Shown one piece after another: positions 11,561 to 24,510 of a stretch of 64,000 nt of DNA (positions within the stretch are counted from its first letter, which is position 1; the number at the start of each line of letters is the position of its first letter). This DNA is from Silybum marianum. Lineage: Eukaryota; Streptophyta; Magnoliopsida; Asterales; Asteraceae. The translations under genes and the position numbers were made by a program. The notes beneath the pieces were generated by a model, which made no database searches, was not told where the DNA came from, and saw only the letters and a program-made list of their open reading frames with translations. The stretch spans positions 26,376,501 through 26,440,500 of the forward strand of contig CM072541.1 in the NCBI GenBank assembly GCA_036898165.1, in the 5' to 3' direction.

Positions 11561-12047
11561 TAAGAGTTCGTTCCATTGATATAAATTGAGAGACCAATGT
11601 TTACAACATCTTTCTTTTTCGTTTTCCCCTTCATTTTCGTTTTCCCAATTATTTTATTAGATATTTTAAATTGAATTTAATATTCTAAATTGATTATAAT
11701 TATTAATCACATCGGTTAACACTCAAAAAAAATCAAAAATAGACATATCTCTCTTAATTTAATTGGGGAACATAATGTAGAGTAAGGTGTAAAAGGTAAC
11801 ACCCTATAGATAACTTGATAACGTTATTCTTATAAATCTAACAACAAATGGCATTTTGTAAATAAATTTAAATAAATATGACAAAAGTCTAAATTACCCT
11901 TTGACTATGGGTCAAATTCGTATATTTTGCGGGCCGACACAAATAAAGTGATCATCGCCGTAAAGTTTTGTATATTATTGTGTTAGTTTAATATTCTCAC
12001 CAATAAATAATCGTGTTCGTAAAAATTGAAGTAATACCAAATATATA

Positions 12048-12672
12048 AATACAATTACAATTTTAGTCCCTTTAATATGTTAAAATTTGCTAATTTTATC
12101 TTGTATTTTTAGAAATCATGATTTTTAACCTTACATTGTAGCTAATTTTATCTTGTATTTTTAGAATCCACAATTTATTGTTGTTTTCATTTAGGTGGTA
12201 TACAATTTTTTGTTTTTCTAATCTCTCACACTTAAATGTAGGAGCTAGGGGTTGTTTTACTAAAACTTAATAACCTAGGTAAATGCTTACTGTCAAATTT
12301 TCATACTATCACTCACTTATCGAGTAAAATTTTAGTCAACCAAAGTGATATCGTATACATCAATTTACCCGATAAGTGCTGACTATGGTAAAAGTCGTTG
12401 CTCTCACTTACAGGGTAACACTCTCGGTCATTACCTTTACTCTTACTGCTTTTACTCGGTAAAATTCTTAGTCTTTTTTGTATTTATCCGGTAAAGTAAT
12501 ATGACTTGGTAAACACTTACCGGGGTAAGCGCTTGGTAAATGACCCCTTAGTTTTATGAATGAAAATAATAATGAATTGAAAATCATAGGGATGAAAACC
12601 CTAATTTCAAAACCAGAGGGATGAAACTTATACCCTTTAACAAATCATAGGGACTAAAAATGTAATTTACTC
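12048..12672. mobile_element. Mutator-like element with nested MITE
   Basis: Inverted ends AATACAATTACAATTTTAGT and, inward from the right, GAGTAAATTACATTTTTAGT. The flanking 9-mers AAATATATA (12039-12047) and AAATATATT (12673-12681) agree at 8 of 9 bases. It contains a complete PIF/Harbinger MITE at 12248-12547, which therefore inserted later. Confidence 0.65.
12248..12547. mobile_element. GGGGCCGTTTAC PIF/Harbinger MITE, copy 2
   Basis: Ends GGGGTTGTTTTACTAAAA (degenerate) and, inward from the right, GGGGTCATTTACCAAGCG. CTA lies on the left and TTA on the right. Nested inside the Mutator-like element at 12048-12672. Confidence 0.6.
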
Positions 12673-12681
12673 AAATATATT

Positions 12682-14010
12682 TTAGTGACGAATTTAACCC
12701 CCAGCGTGCGGCGAGAACAAGGGCATTGTAGATATTTTGGGTGGTTAAACGGTAAGGGCCCGGCGTTTACACTTTACCCATTTTTAATCCCCCACCAATA
12801 TAAAACAAAATTTTAAAATAACTTAAACTAATATTATGATTCATGACATTTTTTAATAAAATAATTTAAATTGTGAAACTTAATTTAAATATCATATTTT
12901 ATCCTGTCAAATACAAGGAAAAACTTTAAAAACACAAGATACATTTTAAGTCGGTAATTTCTTTATTAACTAAATAAATTCTTAAACTTACTTAAAATCA
13001 AATAAATAAAATTTTAAATTTATTAAAATCAAACAAATAAATCTTTAAACTAACTAAAACCGAAAATCTTAAACTTTCATATTTTAAAGGATTGAGTCCC
13101 TGAACGATATTTAAACAAATATGTTCTTACAAATTACAATTATACCAAATTTCCTTTCATGTATCAACAAATTAGGGGTCGTTTGGTTGATTTTAAATTG
13201 AATTATGTATGGATAAAGTTGTCTGTGTGGATTAATCTGTATGTATAGATTAAGAAAGTTTTTGTTTGGGATGATTTTTTTTGTAGCTGGAAATAACGTG
13301 TTTTTAATTGAAAATAGCAGGTTTGGAAACAATTGGCGTTCTGTATAAAGCTCCCCTAGAAGCTTACGAATGAGTCACTTTCTATACCAAACAATCATAC
13401 ATAATTGACCGAATAAGTTGCGAGTCATGTTAAACTTATTAAACAACTAACTAACAAACCATGAGTCGCAAATAATAATGAACCAATAAAATGAGAAAAA
13501 TAAATATTTTTATTAACTGTTAGTTATTTTAGATTCCAATGACAATTCATGTATTTGTTATGAACTTATAATATTGTGATTGTAATCTGAATATGAAAAG
13601 TAAGTAATATTAACATCTCTTATGATTCTATTTGAATCTAAAAAATAAATAACGGATAATAAAAATAATGTATAATTATAACTTTTTGATTTTTACTATT
13701 TTGTTATTGATCTATTAATATAATATACCAATAGAGAAACAATATATTTATTTTGTTTTACAATGATTTGTTCGTTCAACAAATGACCAGGGACCTAAAC
13801 ATTCAAAATATGAAGGTTCATTGGGTTCTTTTAATTGGTTTTAATGAGTTTACACATTTATTTGTTCAATTTCAGGACATTGGGTTTTGGACTTTTCCCC
13901 TCAAATAACTGCAACCAATCAAACGCACCCATATCAAACTTTAAGGGATATTACGAAGATATAATATATGTTGATATTTCGTTTATGAAGTGTTATTAAC
14001 ACGTAAAAAT
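12682..14010. other. Intergenic, repeat remnants only
   Basis: AT-rich sequence without a gene. A stretch starting 'aggggtcgtttggttgattt' at about 13174 looks like one end of a Tourist-like MITE extending to about 13440. Nothing else is recognisable. Confidence 0.4.
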
Positions 14011-14011
14011 A

Positions 14012-14710
14012 TAGCAAATTACGTTTTTCATCTTTTGTGGTTTCATGAAAATTTCGGCCTATGTTCATGGTCTTTATTTGCTGTTGTTTTTGTCACAATA
14101 GTTTGTAATTTGTTTTTGTTTTTTGTTTGTCGAATTAAATATGTTAGAGTCTAGGTGTTAATTCAAAGGCATTTTAATCATTTTCTATTCTTTCTTCTTA
14201 TTTTCTTATAAAAAGTATTATATTGTATTACAATAATAGAAGAAAAACAATAGTTCCCCTTTTGTAACCTCTTGCAACTGTATTTCTCTGTAATTGATGT
14301 AACATAAGGTTTGGGGAAGGAGATGCAGGTTTAGAGAACAAAGAGCGAGGGTGGGGGTAGATGTGTGTATTACCAGAATATATGTTGAAACCCGTTATGC
14401 CGGTGATGAAAAATGGACAGTTGCCATGAGGGCTTGACCGAGTCGGGGAAAAGAGAATGGAGGTTTATGTTTGTCTGTGTGTGCATGTGTATATGCATAA
14501 TATATATAAATTTTTTTAAAAGAAAACAAGACGAAATCGGTAAAAGACCAAAATGCACTTAAGTTGACAACTGCAGTTTGACGGATTTAGTCAAAGGAAC
14601 CGGAATTGAGAACCGGTTACACACTACAATAATAAAAACCATAATAAATAAGGACCAGTCAAATATCGAAATTTTGATAAAACCATAGGTAAGAAAAATG
14701 AAATTTATTC
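14012..14710. mobile_element. Mutator-like element (probable)
   Basis: The left end 'gcaaattacgtttttcatc' and right end (inward) 'gaataaatttcatttttctt' match the 'agtaaattac-tttttggtcc' family. No target duplication could be aligned, so the boundaries are approximate. The interior has no recognisable gene. Confidence 0.45.
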
Positions 14711-15110
14711 AAAAAGGTTGTGATTTCGAATAAAAGAATTTTGATTAATTATGAACACATTACAAACATATGAGTCAACAAAATCAGACAGATGCGAATT
14801 ATGACTTAAAAACTATGGTCTCTCAAAGTTCACTACGAATATGGGTGCAAACATATGGATCTCCATTTTCTCATTTAGACCTAAAAAATAAACAACTAAA
14901 AACACATGTGTATTTGAGTTAAGAGTCAAAGATTATGACATTTCGAAATATACTACCATAAGTTCATAATGATTACGAACATATGTATCCCTAAAATTTT
15001 AGCAGTATTTAGAATCTAAAAATTGTAATCAATTTCAACAAAAAATATTTTGATGCAAGTTATGAGGCAAAAGTTATTGTCTTGGGAAGTTTACAATGAA
15101 CATGGTCAGT

Positions 15111-15460
15111 GGTCGATCCAAGATTTTTCTCTAGTGAGTTCACCTTTAAGGTAGAATAAAGTCCCCGAAAGTCGTCCGACATGTTTTTAGCCTACTTATA
15201 TCATTTTGAGGGATTTTTGGTTAATTTCGAATGATTTTTTTAGCGTTTTTGTCGATTTTATAATGCTTTCAGTATTTTTAATTGATTTCAAGAGACTTTT
15301 TTAAAGTCGGCTAAGATTATGGGGGTCGTGTTCAAAATTCCATCAGAAGGAATAAAATGAGAAGCTAAATCAAATAAAATTTTAAACCTTGTAAAACTTT
15401 ATTTCTTTTCTTTCACTAGGGTCCTTTCCCCCATTGCTTCTAACTTACCTCCGCCCCAGA
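15111..15460. mobile_element. CAGTGGCGGATC-type element, degenerate
   Basis: Opens with 'cagtggtcgatccaagattt' and closes with 'cttacctccgccccag'. The interior shares 'ggtagaataaag...gtcgtccgacatgttttt' and 'gattttg' stretches with copies near 27231, 35470 and 44997. The clearest pair of ends is in the 44997 copy. Confidence 0.5.
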
Positions 15461-15734
15461 ATATGGTTATGAAGATATAGTACTCCATATGTATATATAA
15501 AAAAAGTAAGCAATTTTATAAATAAAAATCAATTCAATTTAAATAAAATATATCAAATGTACGATTCCAAATTACGTGAGGCATGGCATGACGATGAAAC
15601 CAAACCTTAATAGTCACGACAGCCACTAGGCCACCACGTTTTTCAAAACATAACTTATATCGGCAAATCAATACATCATATATAATATTATATATAGGCG
15701 TAGAATTGTGTGAGAAGTATAAGAATGATTATAT

Positions 15735-15751
15735 ATATATATATATATATC
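15735..15751. repeat. (TA)n microsatellite
   Basis: A short pure TA dinucleotide run in otherwise unremarkable AT-rich intergenic sequence (15461-16460). Confidence 0.7.
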
Positions 15752-16467
15752 ATATAAACGTTTTTATTGCAATCCAATGTTGTTAGATGAAGATGGAATA
15801 GGAGTTCAAAGAAGCGGGGGGGGATGACAAATGTTGAGTCTGACAAATAATAGAGTTCTTTTTTCCATTGGCATAAAACTAAATGTACTAGTGGCAAGCA
15901 TGGTAGATTCTACAAGGATTACCTATGAAAGACTATTGACTTCTACGCTTTAGTAAAAATAAGAGGGAAGTTTTTGATTAGCTGACTAAGTCTATTTTTG
16001 AAATAAACTCAATCATTAGACTTAAACAAACATCATTCATAACTAAAGATCGTATAGTAACAATTTTTGACAAGGTTACACAAACCCACGACACTGGTCA
16101 AATAATCTGGTGGTTGACTGAACTGGTGTTTGCCACATCGATGAAAAAAAAAAGAACATGGATTCCAGTTTCGTCTAAAAATTCAAGGTTTGATCAAATA
16201 GTCTATTGGTACTAACTTAAATTAACAACCCGATAATGAAAAAGCAAATTAAATAAGGACTGTATAAATAAAAATCAAATGATGTTAGATCATCATCAAC
16301 TCTTAGATACTCATTGCACGAAGGAAAATTTTAACTATGAAAATTGTTAGATCCATACCTTACTTACTTGAACATTGGGTAAAACGAAAATGGGTAAGTT
16401 AGATAATTATATAAATTTTTATTTACTCATATGGTGTAAATAATGAGTTTACATTTACCTATTGCCA

Positions 16468-16960
16468 ATAGAGATGACCATTCGGGCCCGGCCCAAGACC
16501 GGTAGAGGACCGCAATCGAGACTAGTGGACGACCGGCCCAGCCCGAGACCGGTGAGAACCGGTTATAAGACCGAAATTCGGGACCGATCCGATTTTTACA
16601 TAAAATTTATTATATATATATATATATATAAATTATTTTTAACTTTCTAAATGTATTTGCTTGAAAACCAATTAAAAATTTATAATAAAACATATTTTTA
16701 GCGATTGAAACCCAATTATAAAATTACAATAAAACGTATTTTTTAGTGACTCAGTTACATATATTAAAGCAATGTTAAAAATTTATCAAAAAACAATAAT
16801 TTTTTTAGTATATGACCGGTTTGGACCGGTCTGGACCCGGGATCGGTTCTCATAACCAGGCTTTATTTACCTTAACCATGCTGAAATACTGACATTTTTT
16901 AGGACTGGGACCGATTTGGACCCATCCGACCCGTCCCGGATCGGTTTCCAACCATAATCG
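16468..16960. mobile_element. GC-rich-ended repeat element
   Basis: GC-rich termini of 'ccgg'/'gaccggt' motifs (16480-16590 and 16810-16955) surround an AT-rich centre with a (TA)n run. The left edge TAGAGATGACCATTCGGG resembles the TAGGGATGGAAACGGGG edge at 63919. Probably a non-autonomous DNA transposon. I could not identify a target duplication. Confidence 0.45.
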
Positions 16961-17060
16961 ATCTTGCAATATTTGTTTCAAATAATTCATTTTCTAAAAC
17001 TAAAAAAATATATTTGTTTCATTTTTATTTATTATTGTAAAAAGCTTGATTTGTTTGACA

Positions 17061-17067
17061 TATAAAT
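17061..17067 (+). promoter_or_regulatory. TATA box of the bHLH gene
   Basis: TATAAAT lies 359 bp upstream of the bHLH start codon. It is followed by a pyrimidine-rich leader, as is common in plant core promoters. Position and sequence only; the transcription start is inferred to lie near 17090-17100. Confidence 0.5.
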
Positions 17068-17292
17068 CAAATACAAAAAGATGTAATTGTTGTCATGCTA
17101 TATAACTTCATCACCTTCCTCTTCTCTCTCATCTCATCTCTTCTCTTCTCTCCCCCTTTTCTGTTGCTTGTTTTTGCATCACAAATCTCTCTCACTTCAA
17201 CCCCCCCCCCCTCCAATCATCTCTCCAACTTCCTTAATCATATCCCCATGTTCTTCACTTGATTCCCTTTGGGATTCAATCCAATTTAACTA

Positions 17293-17324
17293 TTTTTTCT
17301 TTTTCTTTTTCTTTTTCTTTTTTC
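17293..17324 (+). repeat. CTTTTT microsatellite in bHLH leader
   Basis: Repeated CTTTTT units within a CT-rich leader (17107-17330) between the TATA box and the start codon. Length polymorphism is likely. Confidence 0.7.
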
Positions 17325-17425
17325 ATAATTCAAAATCATGTTTTAAAATCCATTTTCTCATCTGGGTTTTCAATTTTACACCAAAAAGATTCATAAAGTT
17401 TCCGTCTTTGTGTTGTTTTTCCACC

Positions 17426-20400
17426 ATGGATAGAGATTTCTTCCTTAATGCCGGTCTCCACTTCGAACCGTCTTCTCAAATGCCGCCATGGAAGCTGATG
17501 TCATCGGTGCCGGAGATGAACATCCCGCCGGAGCAATCTTCCGGCGACAGATTCCACCATTTCGAATCCGCTCTCAGCTCCATGGTTTCCTCCCCTGTCT
17601 CCAATTCAATGGCTCCCAACGATAACACTGCCGTTCGCGAATTGATCGGAAAATTGGGCACCATTTGCAATGGCGGCGGCCGTGGCGGTGAGGTTTCTCC
17701 GGCCGCCGCCATGGCTCCGGCGATGGCGGCCAAATTGAACTGGCCAATCCCCGATCAATTCGCGAAAGAAACGACACCCGGATTGCGAAATTCGATCCCG
17801 TACGGTGGTTCCGGTCTGCCGTCGTTGGCAGCAGATCCGGGTTTCGCCGAACGGGCGGCAAAGTTTTCTTGTTTCGGTAGTCGGAGCTTTAATGGCAGAA
17901 GTAGTCAATTAGGGTTAAATTCAAACAACCCAGATTTCCAATCTAGATCTAGTGTTTCACCATTATCAGGAAATGCGAAATTGCATCGAGTTTCCAGTAG
18001 TCCTTCGTTAAAAATCGATGGATCTGCCGCCATGATGGCCATTCAAGAAAACAAGAATCCAACCGATAATAAAACCAACAACTCCATTGACGATATCGAA
18101 CAAATGGGATTCAAGAATCAGAACGATTCGAATTCAAGAAAGCGAAAATCGTCATCTTCAAGAGGAAAAACCATTGAAATTGCTTCAACGATTGTAAAGG
18201 TAATAAGTAATAACCAAATTAAAACCCCATTTAAATCAGTTCTGATAAACTCAGTGGTCACAGTTGTTGTGTACGTCTGAAACAAAATCTTTATTGTTTT
18301 ATTTTCGATGATTTACATTTCAAAATTCATCGAAATTGAATCTTTATTGTTTTCAGGAAGAAGGTAACGAAGATTCGAATTCGAAAAAACCGAAGAAAAT
18401 AGAGAAAGAAAGTAAAACAGAGATGGATACAAATGGTGAAATAGAGAAGAAAACAGAAGCACCAAAAGATTACATTCATGTTAGAGCAAGAAGAGGTCAA
18501 GCAACTGATAGCCATAGTTTAGCAGAAAGAGTGAGTTTTTTTTTTCTTTTTTTTTTCTATCTGAAAACAACAAAAATGGCAGCTTTTTTTTTTCTTTCAA
18601 GAATTCAAGATCATGATTTCTAACATCATCATCATCATCATGTCATTATCAGGTTAGGAGAGAGAAAATAAGTGAAAGAATGAAACTTCTTCAAGATCTT
18701 GTTCCAGGTTGCAATAAGGTAAAAAAAAAAATTATAACAGTAGAATATCCCATCTGTCCAAGGTTCAATTCCAAATGTACATAATAAATGTGTTCACTGA
18801 GTTTTTCAGTATTGATTTTATTTGAAAAGGGTATTCTAGGCATTTGCTTAGACTAATCCTGACAATTTTAAGACCGCTAAAACATGCAACTCTGACATAA
18901 TTCCCTGGGGTAGATGGGTTATCTAGCTTCGTCCCCCACAAATCTTAACCAGTATGCCACAAGCCTTGTGGTTATCAGTACTGATTTTTACAGTCATAAT
19001 TTGTCGGAATCAGTCCAGACATACAGTCTGACAACAACATTTGATTCGGGTGTTGTTTTAGGTGACTGGAAAAGCACTTATGCTCGATGAAATCATCAAT
19101 TACGTTCAATCTTTACAACATCAAGTGGAGGTAACAAAAGAAGATAAAAAAACAATCGAATTCATCTTCCAAAATCGACTCATTTTGCATCTAAATCGAT
19201 CCCCATTATCTTCTTTTTTGTTCTTGCAGTTTTTATCGATGAAATTAGCAACAGTAAATCCAACAACAGATTTTGAAATCTCCAAAGATGTAAGTCAAAC
19301 TTTCTCTCTCTAAAAATAAAATAAAAACCCATATGTTTCTCTCTCTAAATTAAAAAAAAAAAAAAAAAAACTTAACGAATTAGAAATTCCATTTATGGGT
19401 ATGTTGCAGATGAGTCAATCAAATGGGAATTTATCTCAACAATTATACCCAATCGAATCATCTGCGTCAGATTTCTATCAACAACAACAAGTACTCTTCA
19501 TTGGGTCTACTACTCCGATCACCCAATCTCCGGTGGACCCAGTTCATCGATTCACCCAACCTTTCACCCAGGTTAATAATTTTTTTTTACTTTTTACCAT
19601 AAAATTCCCAAATTTAAAGACATTTAGGTTATGTTTAGTAAAAATAAGCTAGCTTATAAGTTGGCTTATAAGCTAGCTTATTTTCGGAGCACACGTTTGG
19701 CAAACCATAAGCTAACTTATTAAATCGCTACTTGGAGTAGCGTTTTGGAAGCTTATTGTCAAAATTTTTCAATTATAATCCTCATTAATATTAATATTAA
19801 TTATTATTATTATTTTTCAATATACCTTTTTTGGTCATTTTACATTCTTATACGCTAGTTTTGTCAAACATTATTTTTTACTAGCTAGCTTATCAGCTAG
19901 TTTGCCAAACATAGCTTTAAGATGATACATGATACAATGAGAATCAAGTATTTATCAAATGGTGGTCCCCATAAAGCTGAAAAGTTTGAAGGGCAAGTCA
20001 ACAGAGCTCCTTTATTTAGTATCTTTTTTAAAGAATAGAAACTTGTGGAAACCAATATAAAATAAAAAAAAAATTCATGATTATTTTCCATCAAGTATTA
20101 TGATTTAAAATGTTGTTTACATATGTCTGTGTTGATATAGAAAAAAAAATTACATACGTGGAAAAAAAAACATTGGTTCACTTGTATATACGAAACAAAA
20201 TTCATATGGTGAAACAACTAAGTGAATCAATGTTTTTTTCCACGTTGTAAAATATATTTTTTTCATATGAACATAAACAAACGTGAAACAATATCTTAAA
20301 TCATAACATTTGATGAAAAAAAAAATTATAAAAAAATTTATTTTATATTTGTTTTCACGACTTTATATTATTTAAAAAGTTTCTAAAAGGTTGTCCCTTT

Positions 20401-20550
20401 ATAAAAAATAAGGTATAACTTGAATGTTGATTCGAATTTTTGATCCAGTTTTCAGGGTTTGAAGGGGATGATCTTGATAGCATTGTGAAGATGGGTTTTG
20501 GAGATAATAATCGTAATAATCAAACATCTGAGATGAAAATTGAGCTCTGA
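17426..20550 (+). CDS. CIB-type bHLH transcription factor (bHLH62/78-like)
   Basis: Nuclear E-box/G-box-binding transcription factor of 468 residues. Seven exons, all phase 0 with GT-AG introns: 17426-18199, 18357-18530, 18653-18718, 19062-19130, 19230-19289, 19410-19571, 20449-20550. The start was chosen at the ATG in the strong context ccaccATGg; the frame is open upstream but without another ATG. The bHLH domain (about residues 308-362) has the DNA-contact triad H311, E315 and R319 and a leucine-rich helix 2. The N-terminal half has the family blocks [13 protein letters not shown] (70-82) and [17 protein letters not shown] (140-156), and a basic RKRK (238-241). The C-terminus IVKMGF...MKIEL is typical of the bHLH62/78 group. 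Arabidopsis relatives (CIBs) bind cryptochrome 2 and promote flowering; that role here is inference. Intron 3 holds a SINE and intron 6 a MITE. Confidence 0.93.
18821..18974 (-). mobile_element. SINE copy in bHLH intron 3
   Basis: Read on the minus strand, it has a tRNA-like head (TGGCATACTGGTTAAG), then 'gtgggggacgaagctag', 'acccatctacccca' and 'gttgcatgttttagcggt'. It ends near a short T/A tract. Direct repeats TCAGTATTGATTTTA (18806-18820) and TCAGTACTGATTTTTA (18975-18990) flank it. It is clearly the same family as 47351-47521 but lacks about 38 bp containing box B. Confidence 0.78.
19627..19916. mobile_element. Tourist-like MITE in bHLH intron 6
   Basis: Ends GGTTATGTTTAGTAAAAATA and, inward from the right, AGCTATGTTTGGCAAACTAG. 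TTA flanks both sides (19624-19626 and 19917-19919). The interior contains repeated 'taagctagctta' palindromes. It accounts for a third of the 877-bp intron 6. Confidence 0.7.
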
Positions 20551-22340
20551 CCATCGATTGTAAATACAAAAAAAAAAAAGAGTATTTTGAGTTGGGGATT
20601 TTAGAATAATTTCAAGTGTTATTTTGCAATTTTTTAATCCATTTTTAGGTCTAATTCTTTTGATCATTGGGTTAATTTCGTTTAATATGTATTTTGTATT
20701 ATAGAAATATTGTGTGCAGTGGAAGGTTAAAAAAAATACCACATTTGTAATATATATATAAATATATTTTGTTAATTAGAGATTATTAAATTAGAAGTGG
20801 AAATTTCCACCAGCTTTCATTCCAACCAGTGCTTTGCACGCTTGTACCGTACTGTCATGCAATAATACAAAAGTTTGAATTTGTTAAATATTTTTGTATT
20901 TTATGTAATGGAAGGTTCAATTAAGAAGAATATATCTAAAGATTTATATGTAAACCTTTGTTAAGAATTATGCATTTTTAACATATTTTTTGAAATAGAG
21001 ATTTTGGATATTTTGAGTGATTTTTTATAAAAAATTTTCAAAATGAATAAACTAAAGAATAAAAGTGAAATTCTCTAAACTTGGAGGACGTGAAAAGAAT
21101 AATTACTTAGGAAAAAGAAATTATTTTTTATTCATTTTACGAAATGAGAAAATTTTCGAAATTCAAGATTTAAGAAGAAAAAAATTTAATACTTATTGAT
21201 CATTTGATTGTATTGAATATTTTAATAATATTAATTTATATAGCAGTTTGTAAAATTGTATTGAATATTTTTCTATAATAATTTTGATTATTAATTCTTC
21301 ATTTTGTATAATATGTTGAAAATGTTATCATGGGTTCATAGAAAATAGAGATGCTTATAGTTTTTTTAACTGATTCGTATATTAATATTTTAATCTTTTT
21401 ATTTAAACCAACCAGTATTATTGTAATTACAGATAATAATATTTATGGAATTACAATGTAAATCTTTAAAACTATTAAGTTGTTTTAATTTTAATTATTA
21501 TGGAAAAAGTTGCGATTCATAAATTAATAATCTTTTATTTCAATAGTTAAGTTGAAAAGGCATTAATTGGTTAAAAGTAATTAATTATAAAAAATTGTAA
21601 TTAATGTTTGAAATTAATATTGAATAAAAAAAATGAAGAGTAGTAGAAGAATCCCAGGTTGGCATTGGTGAATCGTGACTCGACCCACTCCATACAACAA
21701 AGACTTTTTATTATTTTTATTTATTAATATTTTTAATTTAATAATAAAACTCGATGTGATGAGGGAAAAGACGACTCAATTCTAGTGGAGTTACAGGTAC
21801 TTAAAAAGATGCCTCTTCTAATTTAATTTTTTAATTTATAAAAACATTTAAAATTTAAAATAAATTGACATAATGCTTCTTCTTTTAATGGTATTGAGAA
21901 ATTATTAATATATATACAGATACATTCGTTTATGTGAGAACCATAATAAATTTAAGAATTGTAAAAACTTATATATTTATTAATGCCTATAAATTATCAA
22001 TGTATGTCTTTTTAGGTTTTTTAACCCTAAAATAGTAATGTTATGAGATAAAATTATGACACATTCGTTCTTTTAGATTACAAATAAAAGTAATAAGTTT
22101 AACATTAATTAGACAATTTGGTTACAAAACATTTTATTGCCTTCACAAAAAAAACACATTGTGAAGGTGCAAAAACAAACATTCACAACGTTTTTGCTAT
22201 AAATTGTTCGGTGTCTTTTTTTGTACATTCATAATATTTTGTTGTAAACGTTCAGTATTATTTTATAGTTTCACGAAAAAAAAGTATACTGGTTTTGCAT
22301 GATACCAAACATAAAGCTTCAAATATATATACATATATAA
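20551..22340. other. Intergenic, bHLH 3' side
   Basis: Begins with the presumed 3' UTR of the bHLH gene, then continues as very AT-rich DNA. I see no coding signal or well-bounded repeat. Confidence 0.4.
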
Positions 22341-22490
22341 TTGTAGGATTTTGTTTGGGTGAGAATGAGAGTTAAAGTGAGAAGCGTAAAAAACGATCTT
22401 CACTCTTGGATGCACATTATGATGCAATACACCGAATCCGAGATTAGATGTACCAGATCAATCCCCATATCAAATACGAATAATATAAAA
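22341..22490. mobile_element. Half copy of the foldback family at 58012-58470
   Basis: Contains 'gggtgagaatgagagttaaa', 'gtgagaagcgtaaa' and 'gatcttcactcttgg', resembling 'gtgagaagtgaagtta', 'ggcgagaaacgtaaga' and 'gatcttgacccttgatc' of the palindromic element downstream of the UGT gene. Only one arm is present. Confidence 0.4.
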
Positions 22491-22593
22491 GTTTAAAATT
22501 AATGATAATCAATAATTCAGCTCATTTTTTTCACTTTAAGTCTCTTTCCTACACAATCTTTCTCCTATATTATATATATATATATATATATAA

Positions 22594-22825
22594 AGGGTTA
22601 GGTTCAAATGTGAACTCAATTTTGGTTGTGAACGTGAGGACGAATCTCAGCCACACATCTTCGGTTATGGTGGACGCGATCATGGAGGATTGACGCGATT
22701 CATGGGAGGGTGGAGATTATTAAAGGAGAGGAACCAGGTCAAAACCGCCTTTATTGACCGGATAAGTGGCTGAGATTTGTTCTCACGTTCACAACAAAAA
22801 ATGAGTTCACATTTGAACTTTCCTC

Positions 22826-22826
<1 letters not shown>
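22594..22826. mobile_element. TA-microsatellite MITE family 2, copy 1
   Basis: Inverted arms of about 53 bp: 'gttcaaatgtgaactcaatt' and 'ggttgtgaacgtgaggac' on the left, mirrored by 'gttctcacgttcacaacaa' and 'gagttcacatttgaac' on the right. TA dinucleotide runs lie on both sides (22567-22592 and 22828-22860). The loop is less AT-rich. Confidence 0.7.
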
Positions 22827-22862
<36 letters not shown>

Positions 22863-22999
22863 AATTGATGGAGAAACTTGCAAAATAACATGTTAAAATA
22901 TGCTTTGATTTTCATTACAGGTTAATTAATTAATGTATTAATAAACTTGTTAGGTGACAGACTTGTCCCCTATGGAAAAATATTAAAAACCCTCCAATT

Positions 23000-24230
23000 A
23001 GTTTGCACAACGTGTCTTTGGCTGTTGAATTTATTTAGTTTTTTTTTCACCATAAATTTACTTATTTTTTAAGAAGAACAAACAATCTTTACATAATGTT
23101 TTATGAATTATTAATAAAATAATTCTTATGATATTATGTGATAGGTTAAACAATATATATATTTTTTGTGACATGAACTGTATTTTATCGATAATGACAG
23201 TCTGTTTAACACGAACCTGCCTCCAAATACACTAATGTGATGTATCATTTTTTTGGCTTACTTAATGGTTGAAGTTAGCATGTGGGATCGAATCTGAGAC
23301 ATGTCTTGTATTTTGGATTGAGGTACAAGCCTGACGTATTTGGGAACTGTGTATGTTTTATTTATTTATTATTATCATCCTCATCATCATTGTAGTCGTG
23401 ATTGTTGGTATCATTATGAACTATATGTTTTCATCGGTTTGTTCCCAAAGATTCAGACTTTAATTTGAGATGGAACAAGCATATATGAATATGTCTCCGC
23501 TTGATATCTGACAATAATAAGAGGTATAAAACATTAAAGAGGTTTTCTAGAAATACAAAGTTTGAACGCCACAATTGGTATATCTGTGTATGAGCCGATC
23601 ATAATGGGTTCATGATCATTTACTGGCAAAAAAAACCTTTAGGTTGTGGTGCATAGAAACATTTCACATCGATGAAATAATACAATACTGAGGTTTCAGG
23701 CATATCTTGCATTGCACTAGTCGATCTGATTAGTTAAGGTCATTTGCTAATTTTCTTTCACTTTCATGAGGTATGGAATGTGCCGCCTTTTCCACGAATA
23801 AGGCTTGGTCCCTTTAACGGGATAACGACTACTTTATTGTAAGTATGAGAGATATATTGATATATTGAGAGATATATGGTTGACCAACTCGAGCAAATTA
23901 GATTAGATCTAGATCTTAGGCCATGTCATACACCTAAGAGTTTCTTTTGGCTTCAAGTTTATGTGATAAGTAATTTGGATTTCTTCGATTTAGTCGGCCT
24001 TATAATTAAATTATACACACAAGGACATGTTAAACGAGAACAAGGTCAAAGTTACGAGAATGTGAGCACATTCATATCATAAATGATTTTATACTATAAA
24101 AACCACGTGACTAATGAACAGTCAACCTAGGGGCGCACTCGTACACTTGGCCTGACAACCTCAGAGGTTTGATCGTACCTTTTTCACATGTGATTTTACA
24201 TCTGAATATACCATTTAACTCATCCAATTA
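23000..24230. other. Intergenic, no gene recognised
   Basis: Mixed-composition sequence. The portion 23740-24120 is less AT-rich but has stops in all frames and no family I recognise. Confidence 0.35.
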
Positions 24231-24251
24231 TATATATATATATATATATGT

Positions 24252-24510
24252 GGGGAGAGAGAAAGAGAGGTTCATACGACAACAATTAAATAAAAGAATG
24301 AGAAAACGGTCGAATCACATGTGATTTTACACTAAAATCATGAAAATCACATCCGATTCACGCAACCTTGGCCGAGACTTGAAGTCGTGGGCTACGTCGC
24401 CACACACCTTTTTGTTGCCCAATTAATGTAAAAGTACATTTGATTTTGCATGTGATTTGACCGTTTTCGTATTCTCTTATTTAATTTTATTCTTGTTTCA
24501 ACCTCCCTCC
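24252..24510. mobile_element. Inverted-repeat MITE beside a TA tract
   Basis: Outer motifs 'ggggagagagaaagagaggt' and 'acctccctccttttg' and inner motifs 'aacggtcgaatcacatgtga' and 'tgcatgtgatttgaccgttt' are inverted. A (TA)n run (24229-24249) lies immediately to the left. The core near 24360-24420 is GC-richer. Confidence 0.55.

Noticed and set aside
17476..17908. Three antisense open frames opposite bHLH exon 1
   Set aside because: They are shadows of the GC-richer sense exon, with no independent splice or promoter evidence and no family resemblance.
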